Assembly (NCBI GenBank): GCA_026987055.1
Contig: JALSNL010000114.1
Span: 1-16,130, forward strand
Direction: 5' to 3'
DNA from: Melioribacteraceae bacterium
GTDB lineage: Bacteria > Bacteroidota > Ignavibacteria > Ignavibacteriales > Melioribacteraceae
DNA length: 16,130 nt
The position numbers and the translations under genes were made by a program. Shown here piece by piece: positions 8,138 to 16,130 of the stretch (the first letter of the stretch is position 1; each line of letters starts with the position of its first letter). The notes below the pieces were generated by a model. It saw only the letters and a program-made list of their open reading frames with translations, searched no databases and was not told where the DNA came from.

Positions 8138-9190
8138 ATGATGAACACGAAAAAAGAAAAATTTTTAACCTTAACCGTAAGGTATCTTTCCAAAGAAACA
8201 ACATTGGAAGAAGAAAATTTATTAGAAGAACTACTAAAGGATAATTTTTATAGTAATTTATTTGAAGAAATATCAGCAAATTGGAACCATATAGATCTTG
8301 ATGATGATGTAAGTTTTGATTTTGGGGAAGGGGCGGAAGATTTATATAATAAAATTATTAAGTATGATCCTAACTTTAACTGGGAAAAAATAAAAAAAAA
8401 TAGACGATTGTTTCTTCCAAAAGTAGCTGCTTCCTTAGCCTTTTTGTTTTTCTTCATATTATCTATATCTTATGTGTTTTTACCCAAAAACAATAATCGG
8501 TCAATAGCATCTTTAGAAGAAAAAATAACAAAAGCCGGACAAAAATCAATTATTACATTGTTTGACGGAACAAAAATTATTTTGAATGCGAATAGCATAT
8601 TAAAATATCCTCATCATTTCAGTAAATCCTCACGCGAAGTTTATTTAATAGGGGAAGCTTATTTTGAAGTTGCACATGATACTACAAGACCGTTTGTTGT
8701 TAAATCGGGAAAAGTTTCCACAACCGTATTAGGTACTAAGTTTAATATTTGTGCGTTCCCCGAAGATAAAAATATAAAGGTATCTTTAGTGGAAGGCAAG
8801 GTTTTGGTTTCCGGTAATATTAAAGATGAAAAATCTCATAGCTTTTACTTATCTCCCAAACAACAATTTGTTTTCAATAAAATTAATAATACCAGAGAGA
8901 TAAAAGGTTTTAACATATTAGAAGAAGTTGGGTGGAAAGACAATAAATATGTATTTAAAAATACACCTATAAAAAAAGTTTTTAAAAATTTAAGCAGATC
9001 TTTCGGAGTTAAGTTTGCTTTAAATAATGATAGCAATAATAAAAGAATTACTGCAAATTTTTATAATGCATCTTTCTGGACAATTGTAAAAACTATCAAA
9101 TCAGTTACAAAATTAAATTATTCCGTTGTATATGAGGATAAAAATATTAAAGAAATTAAATTTTATAATGCAAAAACTAAAACTATTTAG
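8138..9190 (+). CDS. FecR-family membrane anti-sigma factor
   Basis: 350-residue FecR-like anti-sigma factor that would hold the adjacent ECF sigma factor inactive until the TonB-dependent receptor signals substrate binding. Residues 1-90 are the cytoplasmic sigma-binding part. One transmembrane segment is at about 95-115 (KVAASLAFLFFFILSISYVFL). The periplasmic FecR domain spans about 127-225 with VYLIGEAYFEVAHD (168-181), PFVVKSGKVSTTVLGTKFNI (185-204) and VSLVEGKVLV. The C-terminal 273-345 is DUF4974-like (NTPIKKVFKNLSRSFGVKF...), a fold related to the STN domain. Two ATGs sit back to back (8138 and 8141) and either could be used; no Shine-Dalgarno is obvious because the preceding DNA is a run of 11 T. 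Length and domain order match sus-type FecR proteins. The receptor gene begins 307 nt later. Confidence 0.93.
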   Translation: MMNTKKEKFLTLTVRYLSKETTLEEENLLEELLKDNFYSNLFEEISANWNHIDLDDDVSFDFGEGAEDLYNKIIKYDPNFNWEKIKKNRRLFLPKVAASLAFLFFFILSISYVFLPKNNNRSIASLEEKITKAGQKSIITLFDGTKIILNANSILKYPHHFSKSSREVYLIGEAYFEVAHDTTRPFVVKSGKVSTTVLGTKFNICAFPEDKNIKVSLVEGKVLVSGNIKDEKSHSFYLSPKQQFVFNKINNTREIKGFNILEEVGWKDNKYVFKNTPIKKVFKNLSRSFGVKFALNNDSNNKRITANFYNASFWTIVKTIKSVTKLNYSVVYEDKNIKEIKFYNAKTKTI

Positions 9191-9497
9191 AACTGACAAA
9201 AAACTTAATTTTTTAGTAATAAAAAAAATGTTAGCTTTCTATCATAAATATTTAAGGGGTATAAAGTAAAAAAGTCATTTATTAATTTCATATAATAGTT
9301 TGTTATTAATTGGACTTTTGATAATTCTTTTTTACTCTGGTAGTAAGTGACAACAGCAAAATTTTTTTTGCAGGGAGTTTTGTAGGAAAGTTTAAGAATC
9401 GAAAAAAAAGTCGAGAATATTAATAATAAAATTTCGGCACTTGAGTTTTTTTAGATAGTTTTTGTAACCATTATATTAACTTTTGAGGAGTAAAGAA
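9191..9497. other. Gene-free leader before the receptor gene
   Basis: 307 nt without a gene between the FecR stop and the receptor ATG, where the receptor's promoter and leader should lie. Visible structure: an AT-rich inverted repeat, aaaagtc at 9270-9276 against gactttt at 9313-9319, with attaat at 9281-9286 and 9305-9310 also able to pair; and a short hairpin gcaaaa/ttttgc at 9356-9371. I cannot place a promoter: the Bacteroidota-type TTTG/TAnnTTTG boxes are matched only loosely and AT-rich DNA gives such partial matches freely. No RNA gene or riboswitch is recognised. Confidence 0.35.
9485..9490 (+). promoter_or_regulatory. Ribosome binding site deciding the receptor start
   Basis: GAGGAG ends 7 nt before ATG 9498. 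It overlaps an upstream in-frame TTG (9483), which therefore is unlikely to be the initiator; the receptor should start at 9498, five codons shorter than the longest open frame. Confidence 0.8.
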
Positions 9498-12400
9498 ATG
9501 AGGAAACATTTGGATAGTTTAATAAAAAAAACTTTTATCTATGTCATCCTGGGGCTTTTACTTCAAGCTTTTTCAGTAAACATTATTGTAGCGTTAAATG
9601 TTAGTGTTGCTCAAGATTTAAATGATGTGGAAGTGAACTTAAATTTAGTAAATAAACCACTTGAGAAAGTATTTAGCAAAATTGAGGAACAGACTGAATT
9701 CAGGTTTTCATATCTTGATAAAGCAATTCCCTTAAAATCACCTACTACAATTAAAGCTAAGAATAGCTCTCTAAAAGTGGTACTTAATAAAATTGCAGCT
9801 CAACATGGTCTCTCTTTTAAAAGAATTAACCAACAAATTATAGTTGAAAAATATATTACTCAAAACAATTCACAGAAAGGCAAGATAAAGGGAATTGTAT
9901 TAGATGCCAATAGCAAAGAACCATTGATTGGTGCAAATGTTATTATAAAAGGAACTTCAATAGGAGCAGCTACAAATATTGAAGGTAAATTTACTCTTCC
10001 TAAAATGAAATCCGGTGATTATATTCTAAAAATTTCTTATGTGGGATATAAAGATAAAGAGCAAAAGGTCACAATTTTATCAGGTAGAACCTTACAAGTT
10101 GAGATAGAATTGGACTGGATAGCAGTTGAAGGAGATTTAGTCTTAGTAACAGCACAAGCCAAGGGGCAATTAGCTGCTATAAATGAACAACTTTCATCAG
10201 ATGAGATTAAGAATGTAGTATCAAAAGATAGAATTAGAGAATTACCGGATGCAAATGCTGCTGAGTCTGTTGGAAGATTGCCGGGTGTTTCACTAGTTCG
10301 TTCAGGTGGGGAAGGGGATAAAGTTGTTATACGTGGTTTGTCTCCAAAATATAGTAAAATAATGGTTGATGGAGTTTCCTTAGCAGCAACCGGAGAAAAT
10401 GATAGAAGTGTATCTATGAGTTCTATTTCTTCGTATTCTCTTGAGGGTATTGAAGTAATAAAAGCTCCCACGGCGAGTATGGATGGTGATCAAGTTGGGG
10501 GCTCTGTTAACTTTAAAATGAAGACTGCGGATAAAGGGTTCCATGGTAATATTGTTGTAGAAGGAGCTTATAACAATCTAAAAAATTCATACTCCGATTA
10601 TATGATTGTTGGTGATATTAGTGATAGGTTTTTTGATGATAAATTAGGCATCTTTGTTCAGTTATCTACAGACAAAAAAAATCTAAGTAGTAACCAAATG
10701 CATGCTGGGTACTATTTCGATAAAGACAAAGGACGTTCACTACGAACCGAAAGTTTAAATCTTAAAGATATTATTCGTGAACGCAAACGGTATGGGGGGA
10801 CTCTTACAATCGACTATTTATTACCAGAAGGGAAGATATATTTTAAAAATTTTTTTAGTAGTGGTGATAATAACCAACAAACTTATCAAGAGAGCTTTAA
10901 TAGATCAAGGTATCATGGATATAATACTTCGGACAACGGAAACAATCAACTAATTTATTCTAATATCTTTAATTACGAACAAACCGTTTCAATTTTTAAA
11001 ATAAATGCAAAACTTTCACATTCATATTCAGAAACAAACGCACTTAATAATATTGGATTTGGTTTTTATAAAAATGGCGATATCAATGAATTCCCGTACG
11101 ATATTGATCCTAAAGAGATTCCGGATTATTCAAAAAATGAAATAGATAAAACATTATGGTCTAACATTAAGGTTGGTGATCAAATTACAAAAGGAAGACA
11201 AATTGCGCTTTCGCTAGATTTTGAAACCAATTTTAGCCTTTCAAAACAACTAAATGGAAAAATAAAATTTGGTGGTAAAGGGTTATATACTGAACACTCC
11301 TACGATTACACGAATGGTTATTACGGTTCTATGGCTTCACTTGGGGGAAACATGTATAAAATACCAATTGTAAAGGCTTTCCCTTGGATGCAAGATATTG
11401 TCTCTATTGAGTCATTAGAAACAGATTTCACGATGCCTTATACAGTATTCATAGATAATAACTATAAGCATGGGGAATTCTTAAAAGGAAGATATACAAT
11501 GGGTCCCGTTGCTGATATAGATTTAATGCGTGACATTATCAATGTATTAAAAGAGACACGTAATAAATTAATAAAATTAGGTGAAGACGATCCGTCATAT
11601 TTTACTCCTTCAAATAAAACATCTGTAACAAATGATTATTCCGGTATCGAGCGTTTGTTTGCCGGTTATGTAATGTCAGATATTAATATCACTAATAAGC
11701 TTAAAATTATACCGGGAGTTAGATATGAAGTACAAAGAACTTCATACACCGGTGTTAGAGGTAAAACTCAACATTTTGTGGAGGTTAATTATCCTCATTA
11801 TGATACAACAACTGTACGTAATAATTATTTCCTATTGCCAAGAATCCATTTACGTTATAAACCATATAATTGGTTACAAGTTAGGTTAGCTTATACCCAA
11901 TCGCTAGCACGTCCAAATTATTCTGCTTTAATCCCAAGAGTGGATATAACTCCTAATTCAATTTTTGTAAATAATTATAATTTACGCCCGGAAAAAGCTG
12001 AAAGTTATGACATTAGTTGTTCTTTTAATGGGAACTATTTAGGATTGTTTACCATAGGTGGTTTTTATAAAGAAATAAAAGATAAAATATTTTTACAGAG
12101 AGATAGACTTCTTGAACATCCTGAAGATTATAACTTATCAAGTATTTATAAAGGGAAATTTTTTAATGCTAAGCAGAATAATGAAAATCTTTCTTATGTT
12201 AAAGGAATTGAGTTAGATTGGCAAACAAATTTTTGGTATCTACCCTCATTCTTAAAAGGAATAGTATTAAATATAAACTATACTAAAATATTCTCTAAAG
12301 CGAAATATCCTTTAATAAGATATGAATCAAAAGTTATAAATACACCGCCATATATAGTTAAAGAAGCTATTGACATAAGTTATTGGGACAGAATGCAACA

Positions 12401-12716
12401 ACAACCTAATGATATTTTAAATATCTCGCTTGGCTATGATTATAAAGGTTTTAGTACTCGGGTTTCAATGTTTTATCAGGGAGATAATTTTATTACTAGT
12501 AAATACTATGAAGAAGAACATATTTTGACAGATAGTTTTACGAGGTGGGATTTATCGGTTAAACAGAAGTTGCCTTGGCAAAATATCCAATTATATTTCA
12601 ACTATGTAAATATGAATGAAGGATTAGATAGAGATTTTATTAAGGGCAATAAAAAAACAAGTAGGCTTGAATACTATGGTAGTACTTTGCAGTTAGGTGT
12701 CAGATGGAATTATTAA
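9498..12716 (+). CDS. TonB-dependent receptor/transducer with STN domain
   Basis: 1072-residue outer-membrane receptor, starting at ATG 9498 behind a strong GAGGAG. Order: signal peptide to about residue 38 (ends VSVAQ); STN signalling domain about 47-117 (NKPLEKVFSKIEEQTEFRFSYL ... LSFKRINQQIIVEK), which in family members contacts FecR; carboxypeptidase-regulatory-like domain about 129-205 (IKGIVLDANSKEPLIGANVII); candidate TonB box DLVLVTA at 213-219; plug about 235-345 (RELPDANAAESVGRLPGVSL, VVIRGL, SLEGIEVIKAP, GDQVGGSVNF); then the barrel ending LGVRWNY with a terminal aromatic. The plug wording is closer to the Xanthomonas/Caulobacter TonB-receptor style than to typical SusC, and no susD follows. 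With sigma and FecR just upstream, it probably senses and imports an oligosaccharide; the ligand is unknown. The STN domain makes it a transducer as well as a transporter. Confidence 0.92.
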   Translation: MRKHLDSLIKKTFIYVILGLLLQAFSVNIIVALNVSVAQDLNDVEVNLNLVNKPLEKVFSKIEEQTEFRFSYLDKAIPLKSPTTIKAKNSSLKVVLNKIAAQHGLSFKRINQQIIVEKYITQNNSQKGKIKGIVLDANSKEPLIGANVIIKGTSIGAATNIEGKFTLPKMKSGDYILKISYVGYKDKEQKVTILSGRTLQVEIELDWIAVEGDLVLVTAQAKGQLAAINEQLSSDEIKNVVSKDRIRELPDANAAESVGRLPGVSLVRSGGEGDKVVIRGLSPKYSKIMVDGVSLAATGENDRSVSMSSISSYSLEGIEVIKAPTASMDGDQVGGSVNFKMKTADKGFHGNIVVEGAYNNLKNSYSDYMIVGDISDRFFDDKLGIFVQLSTDKKNLSSNQMHAGYYFDKDKGRSLRTESLNLKDIIRERKRYGGTLTIDYLLPEGKIYFKNFFSSGDNNQQTYQESFNRSRYHGYNTSDNGNNQLIYSNIFNYEQTVSIFKINAKLSHSYSETNALNNIGFGFYKNGDINEFPYDIDPKEIPDYSKNEIDKTLWSNIKVGDQITKGRQIALSLDFETNFSLSKQLNGKIKFGGKGLYTEHSYDYTNGYYGSMASLGGNMYKIPIVKAFPWMQDIVSIESLETDFTMPYTVFIDNNYKHGEFLKGRYTMGPVADIDLMRDIINVLKETRNKLIKLGEDDPSYFTPSNKTSVTNDYSGIERLFAGYVMSDINITNKLKIIPGVRYEVQRTSYTGVRGKTQHFVEVNYPHYDTTTVRNNYFLLPRIHLRYKPYNWLQVRLAYTQSLARPNYSALIPRVDITPNSIFVNNYNLRPEKAESYDISCSFNGNYLGLFTIGGFYKEIKDKIFLQRDRLLEHPEDYNLSSIYKGKFFNAKQNNENLSYVKGIELDWQTNFWYLPSFLKGIVLNINYTKIFSKAKYPLIRYESKVINTPPYIVKEAIDISYWDRMQQQPNDILNISLGYDYKGFSTRVSMFYQGDNFITSKYYEEEHILTDSFTRWDLSVKQKLPWQNIQLYFNYVNMNEGLDRDFIKGNKKTSRLEYYGSTLQLGVRWNY

Positions 12717-12773
12717 AAGTAAACAAAAAAACATTTACTTTTGTTTATTAATAAACAATATGCTTGAGCATAT
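12715..12773 (+). promoter_or_regulatory. Intergenic hairpins with two competing pairings
   Basis: In the gap after the receptor, aaaagtaaa (12715-12723) is perfectly complementary to tttactttt (12734-12742), while taaacaaaa (12720-12728) is perfectly complementary to ttttgttta (12739-12747). The two 9-bp stems share bases and cannot form together. Downstream is a 6-bp hairpin, atatgc/gcatat (12758-12763 with 12768-12773), with a ttga loop. No clean T run follows, so a full terminator is not indicated. Possible roles are processing, mRNA stability or partial attenuation between the receptor and the surface-protein gene. Confidence 0.4.
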
Positions 12774-12796
12774 AAAATTTACATATTTAATTAAAA

Positions 12797-12804
12797 AAGG
12801 AGGA
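12797..12804 (+). promoter_or_regulatory. Ribosome binding site deciding the beta-helix gene start
   Basis: AAGGAGGA sits 6 nt before ATG 12811, a near-perfect Shine-Dalgarno. It selects this ATG over the in-frame ATG at 12697, which lies inside the receptor gene and would add 38 residues ahead of the signal peptide. Confidence 0.85.
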
Positions 12805-12810
12805 GTTAAG

Positions 12811-14469
12811 ATGGAAAAAAAGAAGTACGGTTATTTTATAATTATTGCAATGATATTCGCTTTGTCGAATATAATTTTTGCACAAGATGTTATTACTGTA
12901 CCCAATGTATATAACGGACAAGCAATGGGAGCAATTAATAAATTTATTGTAGGCGATACTCTATCAGATGGAAGTAGAGCCCACCCCAATGCAATATATA
13001 GGTTGGAGAGAGGTAAAATATATTTTCAAGATCAAACAATGGATTTAAATTTTAATTTTACTCTTGTTGCTGACGATGAGGACCCTAATAGTCCTACACG
13101 TCCACCAATGGTTGTTCGTGGAGTTGATGATCAAGGTGCCTACACTCGTATTCTTTATCAATGCTATAACGATAATATTAAAATCAAAGTTAAAAATATT
13201 ATATTCCAAGGAATACCTACTGATGAAAGTATTGTTTCCGGTAATGTTTATCTATTTACTCTATCCGGTAAAAATATAAGATTTGAAGCTAATAATTGTG
13301 TTTTTAACTATTGGCCTGGAAATGTTATTGAAAATAAAGGATATGGTTTAGAAAATTTTACTCTTATCCTTAAAAATAATATTTTTAGAAATAATGTGGG
13401 ATTAGAGGATGCCTATAGTGGCTACAGTTATGTTGGTGGTGGAAAAGTTAAACAAGATTCTATAATTTTTCATAACAATACATTTTTTAACATTAGTGCA
13501 TATATAATCTATTCCAAAGAGTATGCCGGTACATTTGAATTTTTACATAATACACTATTTACTTCATGCAAAGGTTCACTTAGACTTCCAAATTTAATTA
13601 ATGCGCATTTTGAAGATAATTTGCTTTATAATTATCAAACTGTTGCACAAGATTCCGCTCACTGGGTAAGTAAACACTATGCAATGGTACAAATTAGAGA
13701 GATTAATGCCGAAGGATTAGCTGAAGCAGGAATAGCTTCCAATGAAGATAGACTCGTATCTTACAGAAATAATGTTTACGGATGGGACCAAAGAGTTAAA
13801 GATTTTTGGTCTGAATATCACTTGCATGAAGTTCCTTGGATGGGTCCAATTACCGATAGTTTATTTACTAAATATGATAATTTTATAGATGAAAATAATT
13901 TAGAAGCTAATCCTGGCTTTGATGCAGCAATGACAAAAGCTGTTTTGGATAAGCAATTAGAATGGAATGCAATTTATAGAACTACAAAAACTGGTTATGC
14001 AGATCGTATTTATGCTCCAAATGGTAAGTATTTTGATCTTCCATGGCCATTGCCTGAACATTTAACCTACACAAATACCAATTTACAGTCTTATGCACAA
14101 GGCGGATTTCCAGTTGGAGATTTGAATTGGTGGGGTAAAGTGGCTGATTGGGAATCATGGAGAGTAACTGGTGTAAGAAAAGATAATGGAGATAATCAAA
14201 TCCCAAATAAATATGTTTTATCACAAAACTATCCAAATCCGTTTAATCCGACAACAGTTATAAATTTTAGTATTCCTAAAACTTCTAAAATTGAATTATC
14301 GGTTTATAATGTACTGGGACAAAAAGTAGCTACATTATTAAATAAAGAACTTGCAGCCGGTTCTTACAAATATGATTTTAATGCTAGTAATTTAACATCA
14401 GGAATTTATTTCTATAAATTACAAACTGAAAATTACTCGCAAACAAAGAAAATGATGTTACTTAAATAG
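12811..14469 (+). CDS. T9SS-exported predicted beta-helix surface protein
   Basis: 552-residue secreted protein starting at ATG 12811. A type I signal peptide (YFIIIAMIFALSNIIFAQ) is followed by a body of about 430 residues rich in short beta-strand turns and Asn ladders, for example IKVKNIIFQGI, IRFEANNCVFNYWPGNVI, LILKNNIFRNNV, IIFHNNTFFNI and AHFEDNLLYNY. This spacing is typical of right-handed parallel beta-helices such as pectate lyase/chondroitinase B-like and DUF5123-type proteins. Residues 469-552 are a type A T9SS sorting domain: NYPNPFNPTT, IELSVYNVLGQKVATL, SGIYFYKLQT and a terminal KKMMLLK. The product should therefore cross the outer membrane and be released or surface attached. 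It occupies the place where susD would follow a SusC gene and is probably co-transcribed with the receptor. It could be the missing polysaccharide lyase or a glycan-capture protein; no catalytic residues can be assigned with confidence. Confidence 0.8.
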   Translation: MEKKKYGYFIIIAMIFALSNIIFAQDVITVPNVYNGQAMGAINKFIVGDTLSDGSRAHPNAIYRLERGKIYFQDQTMDLNFNFTLVADDEDPNSPTRPPMVVRGVDDQGAYTRILYQCYNDNIKIKVKNIIFQGIPTDESIVSGNVYLFTLSGKNIRFEANNCVFNYWPGNVIENKGYGLENFTLILKNNIFRNNVGLEDAYSGYSYVGGGKVKQDSIIFHNNTFFNISAYIIYSKEYAGTFEFLHNTLFTSCKGSLRLPNLINAHFEDNLLYNYQTVAQDSAHWVSKHYAMVQIREINAEGLAEAGIASNEDRLVSYRNNVYGWDQRVKDFWSEYHLHEVPWMGPITDSLFTKYDNFIDENNLEANPGFDAAMTKAVLDKQLEWNAIYRTTKTGYADRIYAPNGKYFDLPWPLPEHLTYTNTNLQSYAQGGFPVGDLNWWGKVADWESWRVTGVRKDNGDNQIPNKYVLSQNYPNPFNPTTVINFSIPKTSKIELSVYNVLGQKVATLLNKELAAGSYKYDFNASNLTSGIYFYKLQTENYSQTKKMMLLK

Positions 14470-14496
14470 TATCAAATTTGTTCCTGGTTAGTTAGT

Positions 14497-14538
14497 CCCC
14501 AATTGTGTAATTAAAATGCATAATTGGGGTGTTTTTTA
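14497..14538 (+). terminator. Rho-independent terminator after the beta-helix gene
   Basis: Bases 14497-14509 (ccccaattgtgta) pair with 14517-14529 (tgcataattgggg) in a 13-bp stem containing two G-T wobbles, with a 7-nt loop. TGTTTTTT follows at 14530-14537. This ends the receptor/beta-helix transcript 28 nt after its stop and separates it from GH9. Confidence 0.85.
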
Positions 14539-14572
14539 TATTGTAAAGCAGTTAAAACAAAATTATAAGTTT

Positions 14573-16130
14573 ATGAAAAAGAAAATTCTATTATTTTTAT
14601 TTGTGTTTATTGGTTGTAATTACTTTGCACAAACAGGTACTGTAAATAATCATATTAAAGTAAATCAATTGGGATATCCGGTTAATGCTAAAAAAATAGC
14701 GGTAATTTCAAATCCGAAAAACGGATACAATTCAAGTGAACATTTTTCACCCGGTACAACTTACGAAGTACGCAAGCTATCTGATAATTCGGTTGTATAT
14801 AGCGGAAATATTACATCTTGGAATAACGGAAATACACATGTACAATCCGGCGATCAAGTTTGGCGGTTCGATTTTTCATCAGTTACAACTGCCGGAGATT
14901 ATTATTTATACGATGTTGCAAACAATGTTTCGTCTTATAGTTTCAAAATAGCAAACGATGTTTACGATGAAATGTTAAGGCAAGTAATGCGTACTTTTTA
15001 TTATCAAAGATGCGGTACTGCTAAAGCAACTCCTTATGCGGAATCTGATTGGGAAGATGCAACGGCTTGCCATATTGGAACGGAACAAGATACCGATTGC
15101 CGTTGGGTTTTGGATACATCTCCTTCCACATCAAAAGATTTATCGGGCGGTTGGCACGATGCCGGTGATTATAATAAATATACTAATACGGCAGATAATG
15201 TAATCCATGATTTATTATCGGCATACGAAGAAAATCCCACGTTTTGGAAAGATGATTATAACATTCCCGAATCCGGTAACGGAATACCCGATATAATTGA
15301 CGAACTGAAATGGGAACTTGACTGGTTAATTAAAATGCAGCTTGATGACGGTTCGGTTCTTCATAAAGTATCGGTTACTACTTGGGCTACTGCAAGTCCG
15401 CCAAGTGCCGATACCGAAGTAAGAAGATATGCCGAAGCAACTTCTTCGGCAACTGTTTCAACTTGCGGAGCTTTTGCACATGCGGCAATTGTTTTGGCTA
15501 CGTTCAATAACTCTTCTTTGCAAAGTTATGCAAACACATTACAAACCAAAGCGATTAATGCTTGGAATTGGTTGGAAGCAAATCCTGGCAAAATACCTTC
15601 GCATTATGATAATCAAGGTTTTTTAAATCCAGGGATTGAAGATGAAGAATATGATCAATATGCAAATAGAACCCTTGCGGCAGTATATCTTTTTAATTTA
15701 ACGGGCGAAACAAAATACAAAGATTATGTGGATGCGCATTATACGGAACTTAGAATGTTTACCGAAACCTATCTCAATCCTTACGATGTTCCGTATCAAG
15801 ATGCTTTACTCTATTATACCAAAACACCAAATGCAACCGTTAGTGTTGTAAATAATATTCTTTCCAATTATGAAACGGAAGTAAAAGAATGGCTGGATTA
15901 TCATTTGCAAAATGTAGATGCATACGGTGCTTATTTACCTACGGACGATTACGATTGGGGAAGTAATCATATAAAAAGTGACCAAGCAAGTTTATATACA
16001 TCCGCAATTTATTATAATATTGATGCGGCAAACAAAGACAACTATAATGATGCCGCCATAAGTATTATTCATAATCTTTTCGGGGTTAATCCAACGGCAT
16101 TTGCATATTTTACAAACTCGGGCAATTATG
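14573..16130 (+). CDS. GH9 endoglucanase-like hydrolase (3'-truncated by window)
   Basis: Open frame from ATG 14573 to the window edge: 519 complete codons and no stop. The N-terminus MKKKILLFLFVFIGCNYFAQ is a signal peptide; FIGC might be a lipobox (C15), but cleavage after YFAQ is equally plausible. Residues about 26-126 form the CelD-type N-terminal Ig-like domain (IKVNQLGYPVNAKKIAVI ... YSFKIAND), directly followed by a GH9 (alpha/alpha)6 domain: YDEMLRQVMRTFYYQRCG, then DLSGGWHDAGDYNKYT, in which D196 and D199 match the two Asp of the family's DAGD motif, D199 being the likely general base. GVNPTAFAYFTNSGNY near the edge corresponds to the LLGxNP stretch before the His motif; the catalytic acid Glu lies beyond the window. 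GH9 enzymes mostly cut beta-1,4-glucans in an inverting manner. It has its own leader after a terminator, with no clear Shine-Dalgarno. A C-terminal T9SS domain cannot be checked. Confidence 0.9.
   Translation, partial: MKKKILLFLFVFIGCNYFAQTGTVNNHIKVNQLGYPVNAKKIAVISNPKNGYNSSEHFSPGTTYEVRKLSDNSVVYSGNITSWNNGNTHVQSGDQVWRFDFSSVTTAGDYYLYDVANNVSSYSFKIANDVYDEMLRQVMRTFYYQRCGTAKATPYAESDWEDATACHIGTEQDTDCRWVLDTSPSTSKDLSGGWHDAGDYNKYTNTADNVIHDLLSAYEENPTFWKDDYNIPESGNGIPDIIDELKWELDWLIKMQLDDGSVLHKVSVTTWATASPPSADTEVRRYAEATSSATVSTCGAFAHAAIVLATFNNSSLQSYANTLQTKAINAWNWLEANPGKIPSHYDNQGFLNPGIEDEEYDQYANRTLAAVYLFNLTGETKYKDYVDAHYTELRMFTETYLNPYDVPYQDALLYYTKTPNATVSVVNNILSNYETEVKEWLDYHLQNVDAYGAYLPTDDYDWGSNHIKSDQASLYTSAIYYNIDAANKDNYNDAAISIIHNLFGVNPTAFAYFTNSGNY

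Noticed and set aside
9483..9497. TTG at 9483 as the receptor start
   Set aside because: The TTG overlaps the GAGGAG that serves ATG 9498, so it is part of the ribosome site.
10037..10471. Antisense open frame of 144 codons, plus the 126-codon one at 4202-4582
   Set aside because: Both lie wholly inside strongly recognised genes on the other strand and show no domain, signal peptide or ribosome site; they are by-products of the coding strand.
9498..12716. Calling the receptor SusC
   Set aside because: No SusD follows and the plug motifs resemble another TonB-receptor style, so only the general class and STN transducer role are claimed.
12697..12810. Start of the beta-helix gene inside the receptor gene at 12697
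   Set aside because: It would put 38 residues ahead of a clean signal peptide, while AAGGAGGA is correctly placed for ATG 12811.

Overview
This AT-rich window reads entirely on the + strand and looks like a polysaccharide-utilisation region from a member of the Bacteroidota/Ignavibacteriota. The evidence is a type IX secretion (T9SS) C-terminal domain with the SQNYPNPFNPTT signature, which I associate with Ignavibacteria-like lineages, an ECF sigma/FecR pair feeding a TonB-dependent transducer with an STN domain, and several exported carbohydrate-active enzymes. The lineage call is inference from protein style only; no marker gene is present.

Layout: (1) 1-396 has no gene. It holds a nested imperfect inverted repeat of about 375 bp whose two ends match at 17 of 19 positions, so it resembles a MITE or another long palindromic element. 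(2) 397/418-7344 is a tightly spaced four-gene cluster with gaps of 31, 9 and 8 nt: a GH20 beta-hexosaminidase lipoprotein, a GH105-type unsaturated glucuronyl/galacturonyl hydrolase, a serine esterase with a long beta-rich C-terminal extension, and a DUF4861-like lipoprotein. (3) 7492-9190 encodes an ECF sigma factor and its FecR-type membrane anti-sigma factor. (4) 9498-12716 encodes an STN-containing TonB-dependent receptor. It is followed, instead of by a susD, by a predicted beta-helix protein carrying a T9SS sorting domain (12811-14469) and a good intrinsic terminator (14497-14538). (5) 14573 to the window end is the N-terminal 519 residues of a GH9 glycoside hydrolase, cut by the window edge.

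Proposed working model (inference): the outer-membrane receptor senses and imports an oligosaccharide and signals through FecR to release the ECF sigma factor. The surface beta-helix protein captures or cleaves the polymer in the place a SusD would normally occupy. The GH9 enzyme may cut a beta-glucan-like backbone. The exported GH20, GH105, esterase and DUF4861 proteins remove HexNAc, unsaturated uronate and acyl decorations. The substrate is not determined by the sequence; GH105 plus DUF4861 plus esterase leans toward a uronic-acid-containing glycan made accessible by a lyase, and the only lyase-like fold in view is the beta-helix protein.

The most distinctive points are the SusD-less sensor/receptor plus T9SS beta-helix arrangement, the large palindromic element upstream of the enzyme operon, and competing hairpins between the receptor and beta-helix genes.
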